Source: Apus apus (Eukaryota; Chordata; Aves; Apodiformes; Apodidae). From it: DNA of 64,000 nt. Shown here one piece after another: positions 39,401-52,553 of the stretch. Numbering within the stretch: the stretch's first letter is position 1; the number at the start of each line of letters is the position of its first letter. The stretch lies in contig NC_067312.1 of the NCBI RefSeq assembly GCF_020740795.1, positions 40,384,905 through 40,448,904 of the forward strand, written 5' to 3'. A program made the position numbers and the translations under genes. Under the pieces are notes generated by a model that searched no databases, was not told the origin of the DNA, and saw only the letters and a list, made by a program, of their open reading frames with translations.

Positions 39401-41578
39401 TGATAAGCAAGGTCGCTGCTGGCAGTGTCTTTTTTGGGTAAAACACAACAAACCTGTGCTATGTTAATTGCTGAGATGCTGGCTGCCAACATAGATTTAA
39501 TCACTGGCATGTTTTTAAAGAGAAAACAACTGCATGGAAGGGTTACCTTGATGGCATTACTCTGTGCCATCTGTAGCACAGCAGGTAACCAAACTGCCGG
39601 CAAGATGAAAGTAACACTGGCCACACTTTGCTGTTTTTCACTAGTACTGTTGTTCTCAACTTGCATGTAACATCTTAGCCATCATTTCAAGGAATTGCTA
39701 CAGACTGCCAATTTTAGGATTTTTTGGGCTAGCCCTGGCTTGATCACTTAGTCTGGCATGAGATTATCAAATCTCCTTCCAAGTGCTTTCTCATCACACC
39801 TGCTTCCCTGAAGACCCCAGGTTTTCACCTCTGAAAGTCAACACAACTGCAGGGTTTGATCCATGGGCAGGGTCCCAGGACACATCCCTGTTGCTCACAC
39901 CACAGCCCATGCTTGCTGCTGGTTTGGGTTGTACTGCCTCTGCCACCACCAACTCTATGGTTGCATGCTGCCAATTGTGGTCAGACCCGGGTCAGGCACA
40001 TTGAAATAATTAATATTTTTTTGTCATTGGTTGTATTTCTAGCTTTCTTAAAAAAACAAACAACCCAAAACATTGTTTGTGGCCAAAAGAGCTGGCAGCT
40101 CATTTTACCTCATGTACGATTCTGGCTTGGGAAAACCATCTTTGGACAATGCCCTGAGTCACATTCAGAAGTGGGTGTTCAGCAGCAAATCTAGTCTGGA
40201 AATAATGGCTAAGCAGCATGCATGACAGTGTGATAGGATTTTGCACACCTTGGGAAAACAGCATGACCTGCTGTGAATACTGCAGACTTCATGGATCCCC
40301 ACCTGGCTGCCTAGCGTGGAAGTCATTGAGATTATGCAACATAACGTGAACCAAAAGAACGCTGGAACAGCTTGCAGCGTGCCTAGTTCTTGCCAGAGTG
40401 ATTGGTCCCCCACTGCTGAATAAAACAACAACATTTACTGCTATTAGGTGTTATTTTAACAAAGTAAAGTGCATATTTATTTTGTGGCCTCTGTGGTTTT
40501 GGAGGCACCGTGTTCACTCTTCATCTGCATTCCCTCACCCAAGCCTCTTTATGTTCTGGGTTAAAACGTTAAAAACAACTGGTGCTAATGACGTTTCTTT
40601 AACATAATTGCCCAAATCAAACAAGCAGTGTAGAAAGCCCATAAACTGAAGGAGGTTATTCAGGTTTACAATGCATTGTTTGCAGAGACTTTCTTCCTTG
40701 TGTAACAGGTTGGAGGAAATGGAAGACAATCTCTGAGCTGGAAAACCTGTGTAGGGACAAGGAGGAAGAGCGTAGCAGGTGATATGAGAGCTATTTTTTT
40801 TGTATAACTTTGTCTCATAAAGACTTGCAATTCCTGACCATGTTTTTTCTTGAAATGTTAATTAAAGGAGTAAAGGATGTTGTCAGTGTTCTTAGCAGGC
40901 TAAATTAAGTGCTGAAAAACAAACTCCTGATGAGTAAAAAGCCAGTTTTGGAAATAGCAGTGAGTTGCAGCACAAGTCCAGTCCAGCAGTGGTTCAGACA
41001 AGGGGTGCAGGCCTGCACCTCTGCCCACCCTGCCCTGTACTGACTGGGGCACCAGCCAGTGGGTCGATCCATGCATCTGCCTGTCTGCTAGCTTACAAAA
41101 CCTACCTCAGGAAGCGTGGTGGGAATGTGTGAGGGAGGAGGGTGCACCTGGAGCAGGCAGTGGCAAGGTGCACAGGTGCAAATACTGCTGGTGCCATTTG
41201 GGGGGAGTCACGTGGATGAGACAAATGAGTGAAAAGTGATGTGACTGCATATGCCTCCAGGAACTGTTTAAAAAGTTGCTGGGACAAAGTGTTTTGGTTC
41301 TCCCTTTGTGAACATATTCGATTGATGCAATTAAACCAGGACAGGTATTCTGGTATTTTAATCTCAAGATCATTAAAGCTACAAAGCTACAACACAGGGA
41401 GATTAATCAGCCAGGGAGAAGCTTGATAATGTCTTTGGAGAGAAGGTGAGTGGCTGGGGCTGGGGAGTTGGTCTCCTGGCACAGAGCTGGAACCCAGGTT
41501 ATTTTCTGGTAGCAGATCCCCAGCTGGGGGCAAACCAAGCAGCTGCAAAAGGCAACCAAAAAGGGTCAAGATACATCC
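33406..41578. other. Transposon-poor intergenic DNA
   Basis: About 8.2 kb without any CR1 or LTR that I could recognise. 33.98-37.55 kb is strongly AT-rich and contains no open frame of 60 codons. It holds the 11-bp tandem pair at 35663. No coding exon was supported. Confidence 0.6.
35663..35684. repeat. Exact 11-bp tandem pair with a TTTGCAAA core
   Basis: The unit tttgcaaatat occurs twice head to tail at 35663-35673 and 35674-35684. The core resembles C/EBP- and POU-type half-sites (motif similarity only). It is intergenic, about 10 kb beyond the inferred NTRK2 3' end. Confidence 0.85.
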
Positions 41579-41950
41579 TGTGGCTGGTTTGTCTCTCCCA
41601 TACTGAGGAGTATGAGGGGAGAGGTGCCGGCGGCGAGGGAAGCAAGCAGTCCAGAATCAATGTGATTGATAAAGCAAGCTCCGATTTATTGAGTATACAG
41701 TGTTACTTTTATACCCTTTTCCAAACCTACATGTAGTGAATTCATTGGATAGTAACCACGCATAGTGAATTCATTGGATAGTAACTACTTGCAGTGATTT
41801 TACTGGATAGTAACATACACACTGAGTTCCAGGGTTCTTCCTTGTTTTCTGTCATTCTACTTCTCTACCTTGTCCTTGAGTTAGTTTAAGCTAACAGAGA
41901 TTGTTTATACTTGTGTTAGGCTAAAAAAAGAGATTGCTTGTACAGCTGCT
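41579..41950 (-). mobile_element. Probable ERV LTR fragment with triple repeats near its promoter
   Basis: On the minus strand, in order, there are three 29-bp-period repeats, a TATAAAAG box (plus cttttata at 41706-41713), then AATAAA (41685-41690), then a GC-richer U5-like stretch ending near 41579 with ...ccaca. This order and spacing is that of a compact avian retroviral LTR (U3 repeats, TATA, short R, U5). The outer U3 limit is uncertain (somewhere between 41.9 and 42.2 kb). No target-site duplication or partner LTR was found. Confidence 0.5.
41734..41814. repeat. Three tandem 29-bp repeats upstream of the LTR TATA box
   Basis: Units start at 41734, 41763 and 41792. Each carries ggatagtaac. 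The first two share ttcattggatagtaac exactly, and the third is diverged (ttttactggatagtaac). Their place just before the TATA box, in minus orientation, is like retroviral enhancer repeats. Confidence 0.93.
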
Positions 41951-44900
41951 ATTTGTGTTACACTCTCAAGGCCTCTCAAGGAGATAGCAGGGGCCCATGG
42001 CCCTGCTGCTCAAGCCATTCTGCAACAGAGAGGGAAAACCAACTGGTAAGGAACCATCTGCTTCAAAGGCGAAGGCTTTGCCCTGGTAATGCACGCTGGG
42101 GAAGAAAAAAGTTTCAGCATAAACGTTATCCAGGACTAGGGCTGGTAGCACTGGCTGGAAAGGCAGACTGAAAGGTGTCTACAGAGGGCTTTTTGTTTGT
42201 TTGTTTGTTTTTTCCCTTGATTAGCTATCACAAACCAGTTGTAAATTGGTTTTAGATTATGAACAACAAGGTGCTAAATGTCTTGTCATTCCTGTTGCAG
42301 CTTTGACCTTCCAGAGAAGAGCTTGGATTACCCCAAGCTGGAACCTGCCCTGGGATTTACGTGTGTCAATGTTCCCATTCTCTGATAACCACCAATAAAC
42401 TGTTTCTAACTGGGCTAGCTAGCAAACTCGGATTAATTAACCCCAACACTGGGGCTGCTCATGCTGTGGTGCACCGAACAACAGTGTCAGCTTTTGTGTA
42501 TTTAAGCAAACTGTTTCAGAAAAGAAACAAACCAACAACAAAACAAAAATTGAAAATAAGGATTATAGAGTGGCAGACCTGCATCTTCAATGATACTAGC
42601 ACTCATTGCATCATAGCAAAGTACTCCTAGGCCTAGAAACATCCTCTTCTGTATCAAAAGCTCTCAAAATACGTGTAAATAATTTGTCAAGTGTCTGTTT
42701 TACTCATCTTTAAGGTTCAACAATGGGACAGCAAGATTACACACCTAATATTTACATAACATTTTAAATAAGAGTTTGCTCACTTACTCTCATCCGTCTC
42801 TTCTTTTTTGCATACCAGTTAACACAGAACCCAGTCAGAAAGAGCACACACTCTTCTGTCTTGAACATCCTTATTAGTCCTTGGCCTAGGCTAAATTTTA
42901 TCTCAATTTGTGATCATTTGTGATAGTAGTAGTAGTAGCAGTGCACTATCTATCAGCTCAAGAAAGTCAAGCAATTGTTTTTCCACACCTCTCTTTTTCT
43001 GCTTATGGTCTTTTTTTAGTAGTGTTCATTGCACCACTGATAAAAATAGATCCTAGCCCTAAAATCTTAAATTCTCAAAGGCAGGGAGGGGCTGCTGTGT
43101 TCTGCAGATGAAACCACCCTTAAGAAGTTGAAGAGCAGGGCTCTTAGCATAGACATTAGCTGGGTGGTTCTTACTGTGATTATTCACATATTTTTCTTTC
43201 TTGCATGAAGTCTTGCCTGTCAGGCGTCTGGTTTATGATAAATAAGTTGCTTTGGTAAGCTAACCTGTGAGCTGATTTAGTAGAGTCTGCCTGACGTTAT
43301 CCTAATGACATCTAAAACAGTTTTTTGGCCTTTCTAGGACCACCATTCTTTGTAACATTAACTTTCTCACTGATTTAAAAAAGAAGTTATTATACCCATT
43401 AAAAATATTAAAGGGAGTAACCAATAGGTAGTGTGAATCACCTTTAAAATAATACAGTGATCGATATGAATGATTTTCCAGTTATATGAAGCATTTAGCA
43501 TAAAGACTTAATCATGAAATAAATTGGAAGTTTGTTAAGCTCTAGCAGAAGCAGGCACAGGACTTGGGTTGCATACCCCCTTCTGCCCTGTTAGGTATTT
43601 CACAACTCTCAGTGGATTTTATGCAGGTGGCAGGTGCAGGGCAAGCTGAGGAGTCTTCAACAGCTGCGAGGCTGTGTAAGGCTGCCACTGAGCAGCTCAT
43701 AAGATGGGGCTTGGCCGGTTGGGCACCTTGCAGCAGAAACTGGTGGTCTTACACAAGCTACCATGTCAGACATGTTTTGGAGCATCAGAAAGCTCATCAG
43801 TCTCATTGAAAAGGTCTTTTGAAAGCTCCTTGTCCAGCCTGAACTAATGTCTTTACCCTATATTGTTGCAGTGAACAGAGGACAGTAAAAAGGCACCAAG
43901 TCATCCCTTCATCTGAGCCTCTGCTCTGGGACATGGCGCACTATGCAGGGCCACATGCACCCAGGTAGGGAAGAGGAAACCAGAACTCTTCCTCCCTCAA
44001 CCAGAGATGAACAAGGGTTCCAATGTATCAACACTTCCTGCATGCCCAAAGGTCCACCTGGGAAAGTTGGAATGATCTCAGACGGAGCTATAGGACACCA
44101 TGGGAAGGCAGGAGGGCTGCTGGAGAGAGGAATCTCAAACTGCAATATTGAGGGGTGGTGGGCTGCACAGGAGAGGAACAACCAACCTGCATGTTGCAAT
44201 GCTGAAAAAATTCTGACAGTATTGCTACCTCCTCTGGCTTGATGTCTCGTGGCCACAAGGAGGGAAAAATGTTCATTCCTGCTGCTACATGCTCCTGGCC
44301 TTAAAAATTCCTGAGGAAAGGGAATGGTGGGGAGGGTGTGCAGCCTGTCATGGTCATGCTGCTGAGACTGCAGGGTGATGCTTGCACAGGCTCAGAGCTG
44401 TAAGTTTCTGCTGCAGACAACTAGTCACAATGTTCTGCAGCAAGATGTTTCACCTTGGGATGGTACCACAACCCACAGAAGTCTGGAAGGCATCTGGATT
44501 TTACCATAAAAGCAAGCAAGGCAGTTCTAAGTCATTGGATGAACATGAACTGCCAACAATTATTTTTTTTTAGTGTGCCTCAAGAATATTCTTACAGCTT
44601 TAAAAAAACTTAATCCTGAGGTTTCTTCTCAGTGGGTAGCTTTCCTCTGACCTTCTGAATGTTTGTAGCCAGCTCATGTAACCTCAGAGAGATCTACTGG
44701 CAGAGAGAAGCAGACACAGTCACAAAGTGGCTCTCGTATTTTTTTACTCTAACCTTGAAGGCCTTGGTTTAGATCAATAGCTTATAAAGGGATCTTTAAT
44801 CAAGTTGCTGAACCTTCCTTTGAATGTCTAAGCACTTGGTGGCCTGAATCTTAATGATGTTCTTGAAAGACTTTATCTTGAAGGATTTAATACTGTATTT

Positions 44901-45374
44901 GTTCACAATATAATAATAATTCTAGACTGACATAAGTTAAAAAGAACACACTAGACTTTCCACAGTGCTGTGGTTTAAGAGAAGCTTTTAGAACAAAGAA
45001 AATATCTGAAGGCTTGTTACTGCTACAAGATAAACAGGCATTTGCTATGATAGCCCCTCCAAATGAACAAGCACTCAAGCAGGGTATTAATTCGGAAAAC
45101 AAAGAAGAAAAAAGGAGTCTGTCATCACATTCAGACTGGGTATTCCTTTTCCTTATTACTATGAGTCTCCTCTTTCAGCAACTATGAGTTCTGTGACCTG
45201 TTTCTTACTCAGAGTTTTAGAGCGCACATATGCCATGTTTGTAAACATACCAAACTGTTCCTTAATTTAATTCTTCTCCAAAAGAATGGAGGAAAGAAAA
45301 GACATTAAACCAAAAGAAAATAGAACACAAGAGTTCATTACATTTTGAGGTTTTTTAAAGTAATCATTTTATGT
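41951..45374. other. Intergenic DNA just beyond the inferred NTRK2 3' end
   Basis: Unique sequence of higher GC around 43.5-44.5 kb. Overlapping open frames at 43909-44256 on both strands show no family features. The left part may include U3 of the LTR candidate. Confidence 0.6.
42190..42213. repeat. (TTTG)n microsatellite
   Basis: About four TTTG units are flanked by T runs, in intergenic DNA near the possible outer end of the 41.6-kb LTR. Confidence 0.85.
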
Positions 45375-45392
45375 TTCGTTTGGATGACACTG

Positions 45393-45417
45393 TTTATTGT
45401 AAGACATAATTTTTATT
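45393..45417 (-). terminator. Paired AATAAA poly(A) signals, candidate distal NTRK2 end
   Basis: Two AATAAA hexamers lie 19 nt apart on the minus strand (45412-45417 and 45393-45398). A GU/U-rich region lies about 50-110 nt further on. No other AATAAA was seen on this strand down to about 45.0 kb, so this is the best candidate distal polyadenylation site. Cleavage would fall near 45.37 kb. Confidence 0.45.
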
Positions 45418-45615
45418 AAATACACTGTAATACAAGAGACTTTCCATGTCATGTCGAGAGAAGCTGGTCACATGATTCACAAACAAAACTTTTAACACTG
45501 ATACCTAGGCATCACTTTGAAATCAGCCAAGATGCAATGAAAGTCTAAAAGCAATGACTTCTTCTAACAAACTGCAAAACAAGAATCACTAAATATTTCC
45601 ACACAGACATCACAT

Positions 45616-45669
45616 AAAAAAAAAAAAGAAAAAAAGAAAAAAAAAAAAGAAAAAAAAAAAAAGGAAAGA
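45616..45669. repeat. A-rich purine tract, U-rich in NTRK2 sense
   Basis: The run is all purine on the plus strand, mostly A with scattered G. In NTRK2 orientation it is a U-rich stretch about 200 nt before the candidate distal poly(A) signals. It is probably low-complexity drift. Confidence 0.9.
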
Positions 45670-46690
45670 TAACTCTACACACCAGGTCATAGTCTGGTGA
45701 CAATATAGAGATTTATATTTATATGTAGATATCTTCCTCTTTATCTTAAGAGACTAAGAGAACGATATCTAGAAATATCTATATATATATACATAAAGAA
45801 TAGGTGGAAATCAGGGCTGGGACAATTATTTCATAGTTAATTGATTCTCTATTGGTGATTCAATAAAACATCAATGTTGAATTAAATTACTTGTATATAA
45901 AACATTCTTAGCTGCTTTTCTTTAAGTTACAGAAAGATACACATAAGCTGCAAGATACAGGCCTCTGGAAAGATTTCATTTGATCTCTTTCTCACACATA
46001 ACAATCAAATGGCCTCACTACTAGCAGCTTCTATTACCTTGCCCAGAGTATTCAGTGTTTATAAAATACCTGCCGGTCATGACTCAGAACCTTCTACAAG
46101 CAAACAAAAAAACCCCACAGACCTGGTCTAGAATGCATAGACAGTAAAATAACACACCCATCATTTCCCATGTCTTCTCCTGAGACGTATGTTTAAAAGA
46201 TGGCAAAATAGTCACTTGGTTGCTATTGTGAAATTCACAGTGTTTTCCCTGCAACATGAATATTTTTTTTCTTTTTTTTCCTTCATATTTGTGATGAATG
46301 TAGCATATCCCCCCGCCCAACCAAACAAAGGTGATTTAACTAAGGCTTTAAAGGACCTCTTGATTCAAAGCAGCAGTGGTTCATCCCAGCCCTCATGACA
46401 AGAAAATACAACTTCCTGTGCTATCAAAACCTTCATCTTTGATTAGAAACCCCAAATCTGTTCCCCAGCCCCACCTCACTCCCCTCCCTCACATTTTATA
46501 GCAGTATTTGAAATTCAGTTACAGGCTGTGACAATCCAGACACAGACTTCTAACACATATGCATTGTACCTTAGTCATCCAGTGACCTAATAATTTTATT
46601 GGATTATTTAATATCTTTTAAAAGTGTTTTGTAAATGTCTACATCAACCACAACAAAAAATAATCCCTCAGAAAGGTTGGGAGGGGTACA

Positions 46691-46709
46691 GAGAGAGAGA
46701 AAGGGAGAA

Positions 46710-46753
<44 letters not shown>

Positions 46754-46797
46754 AAAAGAGAGACAGGAAACGGAAAATAAAAAGGAGGAAAGAAAGT
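46691..46797. repeat. (GA)n microsatellite and purine tract in the NTRK2 3' UTR
   Basis: The plus strand is a GA dinucleotide array, nearly pure from 46716 to 46748. It is flanked by looser GA/GAAA purine sequence to about 46797. In the NTRK2 transcript it reads as (UC)n, a polypyrimidine stretch. The open frames of arginine/glutamate or serine/leucine repeats across it are artefacts of the array. Confidence 0.95.
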
Positions 46798-47514
46798 AAT
46801 AAAGGACAAAAGAAAGGACAAAAAATAGACAGAAAAATATAAGAAATATACAGTTACTTATTAAACTGTCAACAAAATATAGATATATGGTTTTACAAAC
46901 AAAAACGAACTAAGTCCTTTTAAATAGGGTACACTCCATCATGCATCACAGGGTGCTGTTGCTTTACAAGTATCTGCTCTCCACGCCAATTCCGAGTTCT
47001 GCAGATCTATTGAGAGTGAAGGACAGAGTGTGACGAATGCTGCTATTATTACTGCTGAATTTTGGTGTTCTCCTCGTCCTAAAAGTTGTGCTGCAGTCTG
47101 ATTAGTCCAGCTCATTCTTGGAATTATTCCGTTACTGCCGACGAGTATAAAATGCTAATGGAGCTGCACTGTTACTCTAGGGCAATAAAACAACAATAGC
47201 ACAAACCCAGAAATGACACTAAAACTAACTTGTTTTTCAAGCTTGGAAGCTTGTCTGTTCATTTCATTGTGAGAAATCAACAAGTGAGATGGGAATGGAA
47301 GAAATATTTTATGTAATCATCTGGGGAAGAAAAGTGCTTATTGTTACATTTCTGGCATTCTAGCACTGCCTCTGCTGTACGCCAGTTAAAATGTTGAACC
47401 TTACGAACATAGAAAAAGAAATATCAAAAGAAAAAAATATTTTGGTTACTCAGCAGACTTTATCAATTTATTAATAGCACTCTAGTCATCATCTGTAATA
47501 ACATAGGTGTATGT

Positions 47515-47670
47515 AAATTTATACATATACACACAGCCCATACATAATGTGCATGCATGTCTGCACATATATAAATAAAATACAACAGACATAGGCATAC
47601 ATGTATATGCTATGTGTGTGTATATATATATGCCATATGCAAACACACGTATATAATATATATTATATAT
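47515..47670. repeat. Cryptic (TA)/(CA) microsatellite cluster with a 20-bp palindrome
   Basis: The stretch consists of short runs of TA, TG, CA and ATAC. It ends in a perfect 20-bp AT palindrome at 47650-47669 (half-site tatataatat). It lies within the inferred 3' UTR of NTRK2, so a hairpin could form in the RNA. Confidence 0.8.
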
Positions 47671-48803
47671 GATCAGTTCATAGCACAGTCCAAAAAGACT
47701 TTTAAATGAGCCTGATTGTCATATTTACTCGGTGTACACAATTTAGCTGACAGTGCAAGCATGATGAATATGCACACATACTCACCCTTCATTGTGATTT
47801 GACCATATTTCTTCGTCTTCTCTGCTCATTCAGCTCCACTTATCCCCTTTTCATGAACAAATACAAACTATGTATAGCTACAGTTTATAGCTTGCCTACT
47901 GCGATTATACATTTTATAGACTATTGAAAACATTAATGATACAGATCAAGGTTATTCATACTGGTGGCTCTGTAGAACATTTGGTCCTTTAGAAGTTTAA
48001 CATACTGCTATGTTATTGCACAATGCATTGTAACATTATTTATTATCTGAAATGATTCAAATAGTCTCACTAGTAAATCAAAAAGAAGATGCCACTAAGT
48101 ACATTTTCAGGGTTTTGTGGTTATTTTTGGTATACATTCTTTAAGTGCTTGCAAAACCCACCTGTTTGCTTTCAGGCTGGAGCCTGCTTTCCAATAGATG
48201 AAGCATCTCAGATGCCTTTTTTTCAGGTCATATGAAACTAAGAATACAGCAGGTAGAAACTTAGCACACCCTCCACCACCTGTATCCTCCTCCCACTGCA
48301 CAGTAAGAGGGGGCTATGACACCTTTCTACCATTGTTATTTTGAAAATCAATTTCAAATTCCCTTAAAACACCACATTCAGATTCTCAAGAGAATGGGTT
48401 TCACTGGATGCTCAGTCTTTATCTAGCTTTCTGTATGAACTTTCAAGACAGTCTAGATAAAATCTTAAGGCCCATTTTGTAGGAATCTTCCTCTGGCTTT
48501 TTTGTGTGTTTCCAGTTCAGTAGCAGTTAACAAATAACATCTAGTTTATTAAAGAAATACTGAGTATGGCTTTATAGTTACACTGTCATGTTTATTTGTA
48601 ATGCTGCCTCTTCAATGACACTGAGAGGGGTAAAACTTCATCAGTGTCCAGCGAACTGTTTTCTTTTGAAAATGTTCAGAACTTTATGAGCTAGCTCTAA
48701 AAGCTTCTGAACGAAAAACCTAAAGTGCCTCAATAAATAATATATGTGAGCAAATTATATATTAAATGTGCTATGGGAACACTTACAAAAATAAAATGCT
48801 TAA

Positions 48804-48809
48804 TTTATT
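48804..48809 (-). terminator. First AATAAA after the NTRK2 stop, candidate proximal poly(A) signal
   Basis: On the minus strand this is the first canonical AATAAA downstream of the stop codon, 1.76 kb from it. Two more follow at 48591-48596 and 48545-48550, so a cluster of proximal sites is possible. There is no expression evidence in the sequence. Confidence 0.3.
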
Positions 48810-50572
48810 AAATAAAATATCCCCAACACAGATGAATGATTATTTTGATCTGGCTCATATCGATAAGAAATAACAAAAGTGAAAATTGAAAGAAAGATCA
48901 CTTTTTTGCAGTAATGCCCCCTCACAGAGGGAGGGAAAAATCTTGAGGAATAGGTAAGGTAGGTTTTCATTTGTAAGAAGTCATATTAAAAATAATCCTA
49001 ACTCTAAATTTGAAGTCTTCAACTTCTGGTTTGAAAAATAACAGGTATGCCCATGCAGCTGTCATCAACACTGTGGCCATGCAAATGCTGTACATGTACA
49101 ATGCCAATGCAACCAAAAAGAAATTATTTAAGAAAGAGTGGATGTTGGTAATGACAGTGCTAGTACCAGTACAAACACGGTGCTGAACTCAGGGTCTTTG
49201 CACTCTGAATAGTAAGCCATAACCTCAGAGTAATTTGTTTTCTCTAGAGATCTTTATCCCCTGCCATGGCTGAAACATAATCAGCGATCTCTGCGCTTTA
49301 GATTATTCATGTTATATCAGCCTGTTGTATCTGTAACATTGTAAAGGCATTTTAGCATGGCTAATGTCCTCCATTAGCTCCTTCTAATGAAATATAAGTT
49401 ATATAGTTATGAGTTTGCTATGCTACTAGGGTATTCTACAAGATGAGTGATAGTTTCTGCACAAAGGGCAATAATCAACAAGGACCATGCATAGTTTTGC
49501 TTGCACGGTTAAAAAAATAAAGACAAAGGATTGAGAAAGGAAGGAATATGCTGCTGGACAAGCACAATATAAGATACATCTGCCCCAGCATCTATAGTGT
49601 GTCCTATCTTATCAAAATTCTTAGTTTTAACATTTGATCCTGAAGTTGATACTGTACATTAATAAGCCTAGCTTCAGCCTTCATTAAAAAAGACTAGCTA
49701 GAAAACATTTTTTATACCAGTGTCATGACAATATCCTACCAGAAGACAAAATAAGGGCATGTGTTTAGTTTATCGTTTTGTAACATAATTGTGTGCAGTG
49801 CAGGCAGCATCTTTTTCCCTTTTACTCGTATCTGGCAATGAAAGGTGCTGGCAAAGCACCTCCTTGAACAATCCCTTTAGTCCTCAGAAAGACTCTTCAG
49901 GGAAAGTGCTAAGCCTCCTCTTGCCTTCCATCAAATAATTTCAGTGTTTTTTAGTGGTGCTGGATGCCATCTGATCCCCTAGTTACTCCAGATAGCGTAT
50001 TATACAAGACTGTCTTTCCATCTGGCTTCATCTCTGCAAGGAACATGCTTCATGTAGAGAACACCAGTCTTCTTTTTTCCACCCACATGCCGAAGCAAAA
50101 AAATTGAGGTGAATCCATAGAAACTCCCAGTAGCTGTACAGCAGAATTCACAAAGTTCAAGTCAAAGATATTTTTCCCTTTTTTTCATCCACATCAAAGG
50201 CATGAATACAACAAGGCATTGTTAGTTGTGGTGGGCAAACTGAAGAGTCTGCTGATGTAACAGATCAGGTTTTTAAGGCCTTTGTCTACGCAGAGTTACA
50301 ATAATGCAGAAGCCAAATTGATTAGAAAGACAGGAGAGAAGAAAAAAAATATAGAAATGGAGAGAGAGAATGAAAGAGAAGATACATCTCAGTAATGTCT
50401 AAAAAGTCAATACTGTGTCTACAGATGGAGAAGTGCACATTGCTTGCCCTTTGAAAGCTTCTCTGCAACTTTGTCATTAATACTGTCAAAGTTAAGAACA
50501 CATTTCAATGGAGTTCAGCGGCAGTTGAACACATTCATTCCCACAGCCCATAAAAATAAATGCTAGGAGACT

Positions 50573-51871
<1,299 letters not shown>

Positions 51872-51985
51872 TCACAAGGAAGAGCATCAGGATGTTAAAT
51901 AAGGATAATTCATGGTTTCTTTTCTTTCTGATCTAACACCATTCACTTAGAGGGGTTTTTAACAACTAGGGATTCACTGTCCAAA

Positions 51986-52553
51986 CTTCTCTCCCCCCAA
52001 CAACAATCACTACCATGACAGGTTTCTCAAGAGAATTTCAAAAGCCTTTGTTTCTGGAGTGCAAACTCATCTTTAACATTAACTTGGTATACCCTATGCA
52101 AGGAACAGGAAGCTCTGTAAAATCATTAACTCATTTAGCCTACCAACTAGTTTTACTCAGTTATTGGGTTTTACTTAGCCAGTTACACTCTTCATTTTAA
52201 CATCTGGGAAGCTTAAAACATGAAAAGAAATCTACACTCATGATTCTCCTAAAAACTCAGCAGAATCTTCTCTCCCCCCAACAACAATCACTACCATGAC
52301 AGGTTTCTCAAGAGAATTTCAAAAGCCTTTGTTTCTGGAGTGCAAACTCATCTTTAACATTAACTTGGTATACCCTATGCAAGGAACAGGAAGCTCTGTA
52401 AAATCATTAACTCATTTAGCCTACCAACTAGTTTTACTCAGTTATTGGGTTTTACTTAGCCAGTTACACTCTTCATTTTAACATCTGGGAAGCTTAAAAA
52501 GACTCATGAAAAGAAATCTACACTCATGATTCTCCTAAAAACTCAGCAGAATC
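51986..52553. repeat. Tandem duplication, two copies of about 281 bp
   Basis: Copy 1 is 51986-52266 and copy 2 is 52267-52553, in direct head-to-tail order with an offset of 281 bp. The copies look identical base for base, except that copy 2 has a 5-bp insertion (agact) near 52499-52503. Both contain the same 61-codon open frame (from 52015 and from 52296), which is only a shadow of the duplication and resembles no known protein. The array lies in the NTRK2 intron, about 160 bp from the penultimate exon's acceptor side. Confidence 0.97.

Larger units (their letters stand above)
45375..50572 (-). other. NTRK2: Inferred NTRK2 3' UTR, about 5.2 kb
   Basis: The sequence below the stop codon is free of CR1 and LTR insertions over about 5 kb, as expected for an exonic 3' UTR. 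Minus-strand AATAAA hexamers occur at 48804-48809, 48591-48596, 48545-48550, 48039-48044, 47467-47472, 46595-46600, 45412-45417 and 45393-45398. The last pair is followed, in transcript sense, by a U/GU-rich stretch around 45280-45340 that fits a downstream cleavage element. Mammalian full-length TrkB mRNAs also have multi-kilobase 3' UTRs (established knowledge). The exact end is inferred; a shorter form ending near 48.8 kb is equally possible from sequence alone. Confidence 0.5.

Noticed and set aside
41734..41814. CRISPR-like repeat array
   Set aside because: Three 29-bp-period direct repeats without real spacers, in avian DNA, next to a TATA box and poly(A) signal. The LTR reading is better.
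43909..44256. 115-codon minus frame as a gene near the NTRK2 end
   Set aside because: It overlaps an equally long plus-strand frame and has no recognisable features.
46624..46842. Arginine/glutamate-rich frame as a low-complexity protein
   Set aside because: It is a translation of the (GA)n microsatellite within the inferred NTRK2 3' UTR.
52015..52481. Two identical 61-codon open frames as a duplicated small gene
   Set aside because: They are identical because the DNA is tandemly duplicated. They lie antisense in an NTRK2 intron and the peptide has no recognisable features.
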